Origin: Spirochaetaceae bacterium
GTDB lineage: Bacteria > Spirochaetota > Spirochaetia > Treponematales > Breznakiellaceae
NCBI GenBank assembly: GCA_031268255.1
Contig: JAIRXO010000077.1
Span: forward strand, 1 to 5,308
Reading direction: 5' to 3'
Length of the DNA: 5,308 nt
The position numbers were made by a program, and so were the translations under genes. Below the pieces are notes generated by a model. The model was not told the origin of the DNA and searched no databases. It saw only the letters and a list, made by a program, of their open reading frames with translations. Positions 3,526 to 5,308 of the stretch are shown here, piece after piece. The first letter of the stretch is position 1. Every line of letters begins with the position of its first letter.

Positions 3526-5308
3526 CTATTCAATTTTGAATTTGGAAACCTCGGCGGCCAGGGCGGTAATATAGGTCCTGTTGCTGTTACTGATGCCGTT
3601 TATCCCGCCGATGGCGGTGTTGATAAGGCCGGCATCTCCGGCCATTTCGTTTATTCCTCCTGAAATCTCCTGGGTAACATTTTCCAGCCGCCTGCTTTCC
3701 TTTATAATCTCCCTGCTGCCGGTAAGCATCTCAAGTGAATTTTGTTTTACCCGCTGGGTGATTTCGTTGAGCCGCTCTACCGCCTCAAGAATCTGCTGGC
3801 TGCCCAGGCCCTGTTCTTCCATGGCATTGCGTATATGGAATTCCTGGCCGGACACGGTTTTTATGCCGTTGTCTATGACCGCGAATTTTTCGAGGGCCGT
3901 ATTGGTCGAAACGCTTATCCGGTCTATCTCCGCCTTGATTTTTTTCAGCACCGCCGAAATGGTCTTGGACTGCGTTCCTGAATCTTCGGCCAGCTTTCTG
4001 ATTTCGCCGGCGACTACGGCAAAGCCCCTGCCCGCTTCTCCGGCATGGGCCGCCTCAATGGCGGCGTTCATGGAAAGGAGATTGGTCTGGCTGGCGATAT
4101 TCTGCATCACCGAGTTAATCTCCAGTATGCCCGCCGATTCTTTGGCGATTTCCCCGATCTCCTGCGAAACTTCTCCCAGTCCTGTACGGCCCTGTTCCGC
4201 CGAGGCGGTCAGTTCCTCCACGTTCTTCGCGTTTTTTATCAGGGTAGAAGTAACGCTTTGTATATTGGCCAGCATTTCTTCTATGGCCGACGATGACTGG
4301 GACACGCTTGCGCTCTGCTCTTCTACCGTCGTGTTAAGTTTGTCTATATTCGCCGTAACCTGTTCCATGGTCGCGCTGGTTTCGGTTACCGATGCCGACT
4401 GGCTTATCATCCGGGTTTTGATGTTCTGTATGTTGGTGGTGATTTTAGTAACCGCCCCGGCGGTTTCTTCCATGCGGAGGGCAAGATCGTTCCCCACGCC
4501 GGAGAGGTTTGCGGTCTGAATTTTTATGGCGGCGATGAGATCCTTTATTTTGTCCAGGGTCAGGTTGAAGTGGGCGGCAAGTTCGCCTATTTCGTCATGT
4601 TTTTTTATGGCTATCCTTTTGGTCAAATCCCCTTCCCCGGCGGATATTTCCCTGAGTATGACATTTATGTCCCTGAGGCGGCCAAAAATCAGGCGGAGGA
4701 AGAACAGCATAAGAAAGAGGCCCGCCAGCAGGAAAAACAGCGTTATAAGCGCCATCCCGAAAATATGTGTTTTCAGGGACTGAATGAGATCGTTGGCATC
4801 GAAGTCACAGCCCACTATGCCGACCATGTTTCCATCGCTGTTTTTTATGGGAACATAGATTGACATCAGCCAGCCCCATTCTTCTCCCTCATACGCGAGC
4901 TTTCCGGTCCGGGGAGTCCCGGTTTCCCAGGCCGCGCGGAAGGCGTCGTCATAGGCGCTCTCGTCCTCCTCCTCTCCCAGGGCTGAAAAATTATCCGTGT
5001 CATCGGGAGCGGCGCTGCCGTCAATTACATAGAAGTAGGTGCCGTCTCCCCCGTCCGCCATGGTATAAAGGAACCTGCAACTTGACGCCTGCTTGACTTC
5101 CAGGAGCTTAAGCCGTGTCTCTTCATAAAAAGGATCCTCCCCGTCGAGGGATACCGAGAGGGCCTCAAAGGCGTCCCCGTCTATCAGGGCCGCCGCGTCA
5201 GTTACCGTTGCCATGCCCTGACCGGCAAAAATGGACGATGCCACATCCACCATCCGTACAATCGCCAGTATCGAAGTCGCGATGCACAGCACACCGGTAA
5301 AAAGCGAG
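3526..5308 (-). CDS. Methyl-accepting chemotaxis protein with Cache-like sensor, HAMP and signalling domain; N-terminus outside window
   Basis: The frame is open to the right edge, with 593 codons visible. Residues are counted from the Val codon at 5290-5292, which is not the start: the frame continues upstream as SLFTG, joining the first membrane helix (to about 13). An outer domain of about 150 residues follows (20-175), with FLYTMADGGDGTYFYVIDGS (74-93) and YVPIKNSDGNMVGIVGCDFD (146-165), resembling a single Cache ligand domain. The second membrane helix is at about 178-200, and HAMP at about 200-252 includes GDLTKRI and DEIGEL. The rest is a long antiparallel coiled coil with the conserved tip TNLLSMNAAIEAAHAGEAGR (403-422) and FAVVAGEIRKLAE, where CheA and CheW bind. 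The protein ends KFKIE, without an NWETF-like CheR tether. The ligand is unknown. It would pass sensing of a small molecule to the flagellar motor. Confidence 0.95.
   Translation of the reverse strand, partial: SLFTGVLCIATSILAIVRMVDVASSIFAGQGMATVTDAAALIDGDAFEALSVSLDGEDPFYEETRLKLLEVKQASSCRFLYTMADGGDGTYFYVIDGSAAPDDTDNFSALGEEEDESAYDDAFRAAWETGTPRTGKLAYEGEEWGWLMSIYVPIKNSDGNMVGIVGCDFDANDLIQSLKTHIFGMALITLFFLLAGLFLMLFFLRLIFGRLRDINVILREISAGEGDLTKRIAIKKHDEIGELAAHFNLTLDKIKDLIAAIKIQTANLSGVGNDLALRMEETAGAVTKITTNIQNIKTRMISQSASVTETSATMEQVTANIDKLNTTVEEQSASVSQSSSAIEEMLANIQSVTSTLIKNAKNVEELTASAEQGRTGLGEVSQEIGEIAKESAGILEINSVMQNIASQTNLLSMNAAIEAAHAGEAGRGFAVVAGEIRKLAEDSGTQSKTISAVLKKIKAEIDRISVSTNTALEKFAVIDNGIKTVSGQEFHIRNAMEEQGLGSQQILEAVERLNEITQRVKQNSLEMLTGSREIIKESRRLENVTQEISGGINEMAGDAGLINTAIGGINGISNSNRTYITALAAEVSKFKIE

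Noticed and set aside
3505..3533. TTGAAT-N17-TATCCG as a promoter for yhhQ
   Set aside because: The -10 matches only three of six bases, and the start would fall inside the riboswitch aptamer, destroying its P1 stem.
3581..4519. Plus-strand open frame of 312 codons opposite the chemoreceptor
   Set aside because: It mirrors the repetitive Ala/Ser/Glu coiled-coil coding sequence and gives a Ser/Leu/Ala-rich chain without recognisable domains.
5290..5292. GTG as the start codon of the chemoreceptor
   Set aside because: The same frame continues to the window edge with hydrophobic residues belonging to the first membrane helix, and no ribosome binding site is visible. The true start lies outside.

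Overview
All five genes in this window read on the minus strand, so gene order is right to left. The DNA is moderately GC-rich and tightly packed, and there is no sign of mobile DNA, CRISPR, tRNA or rRNA. The protein set (a HAMP/Cache chemoreceptor with long coiled-coil arms, a DHH-family phosphoesterase, TatD, TtcA- and TcdA-type tRNA enzymes, and a YhhQ-type transporter) suggests a motile, perhaps anaerobic bacterium. My best guess is a spirochaete of the Treponema group, but this rests on overall protein resemblance and is not proven.

Layout from right to left: (1) a methyl-accepting chemotaxis protein whose N-terminus lies beyond the right edge (3526-5308). (2) A 66-base gap holding a small hairpin and a strong candidate preQ1-I riboswitch (3466-3503), whose last strand contains the Shine-Dalgarno sequence of the next gene. 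(3) yhhQ, a queuosine-precursor transporter (2743-3459). (4) A near-consensus sigma-70 promoter whose -35 box overlaps the yhhQ stop codon (2719-2746). (5) A tightly coupled block of tcdA (1905-2708), ttcA (1153-1908, GTG start, 4-base overlap) and tatD (351-1166, 14-base overlap). (6) A hairpin overlapping the tatD stop, then an extended -10 element. (7) A DHH-family phosphoesterase cut by the left edge (1-305).

Three consecutive genes concern the tRNA anticodon loop: YhhQ supplies the precursor for queuosine at position 34, TcdA makes cyclic t6A at position 37, and TtcA thiolates C32. The riboswitch fits this theme, since it would let preQ1 repress translation of its own importer. tcdA has its own promoter downstream of the riboswitch, so the other tRNA genes should be able to escape that control. 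The tcdA and DHH promoters both sit so close to their ATG codons that the mRNAs may be leaderless or nearly so, and neither gene has a Shine-Dalgarno sequence.
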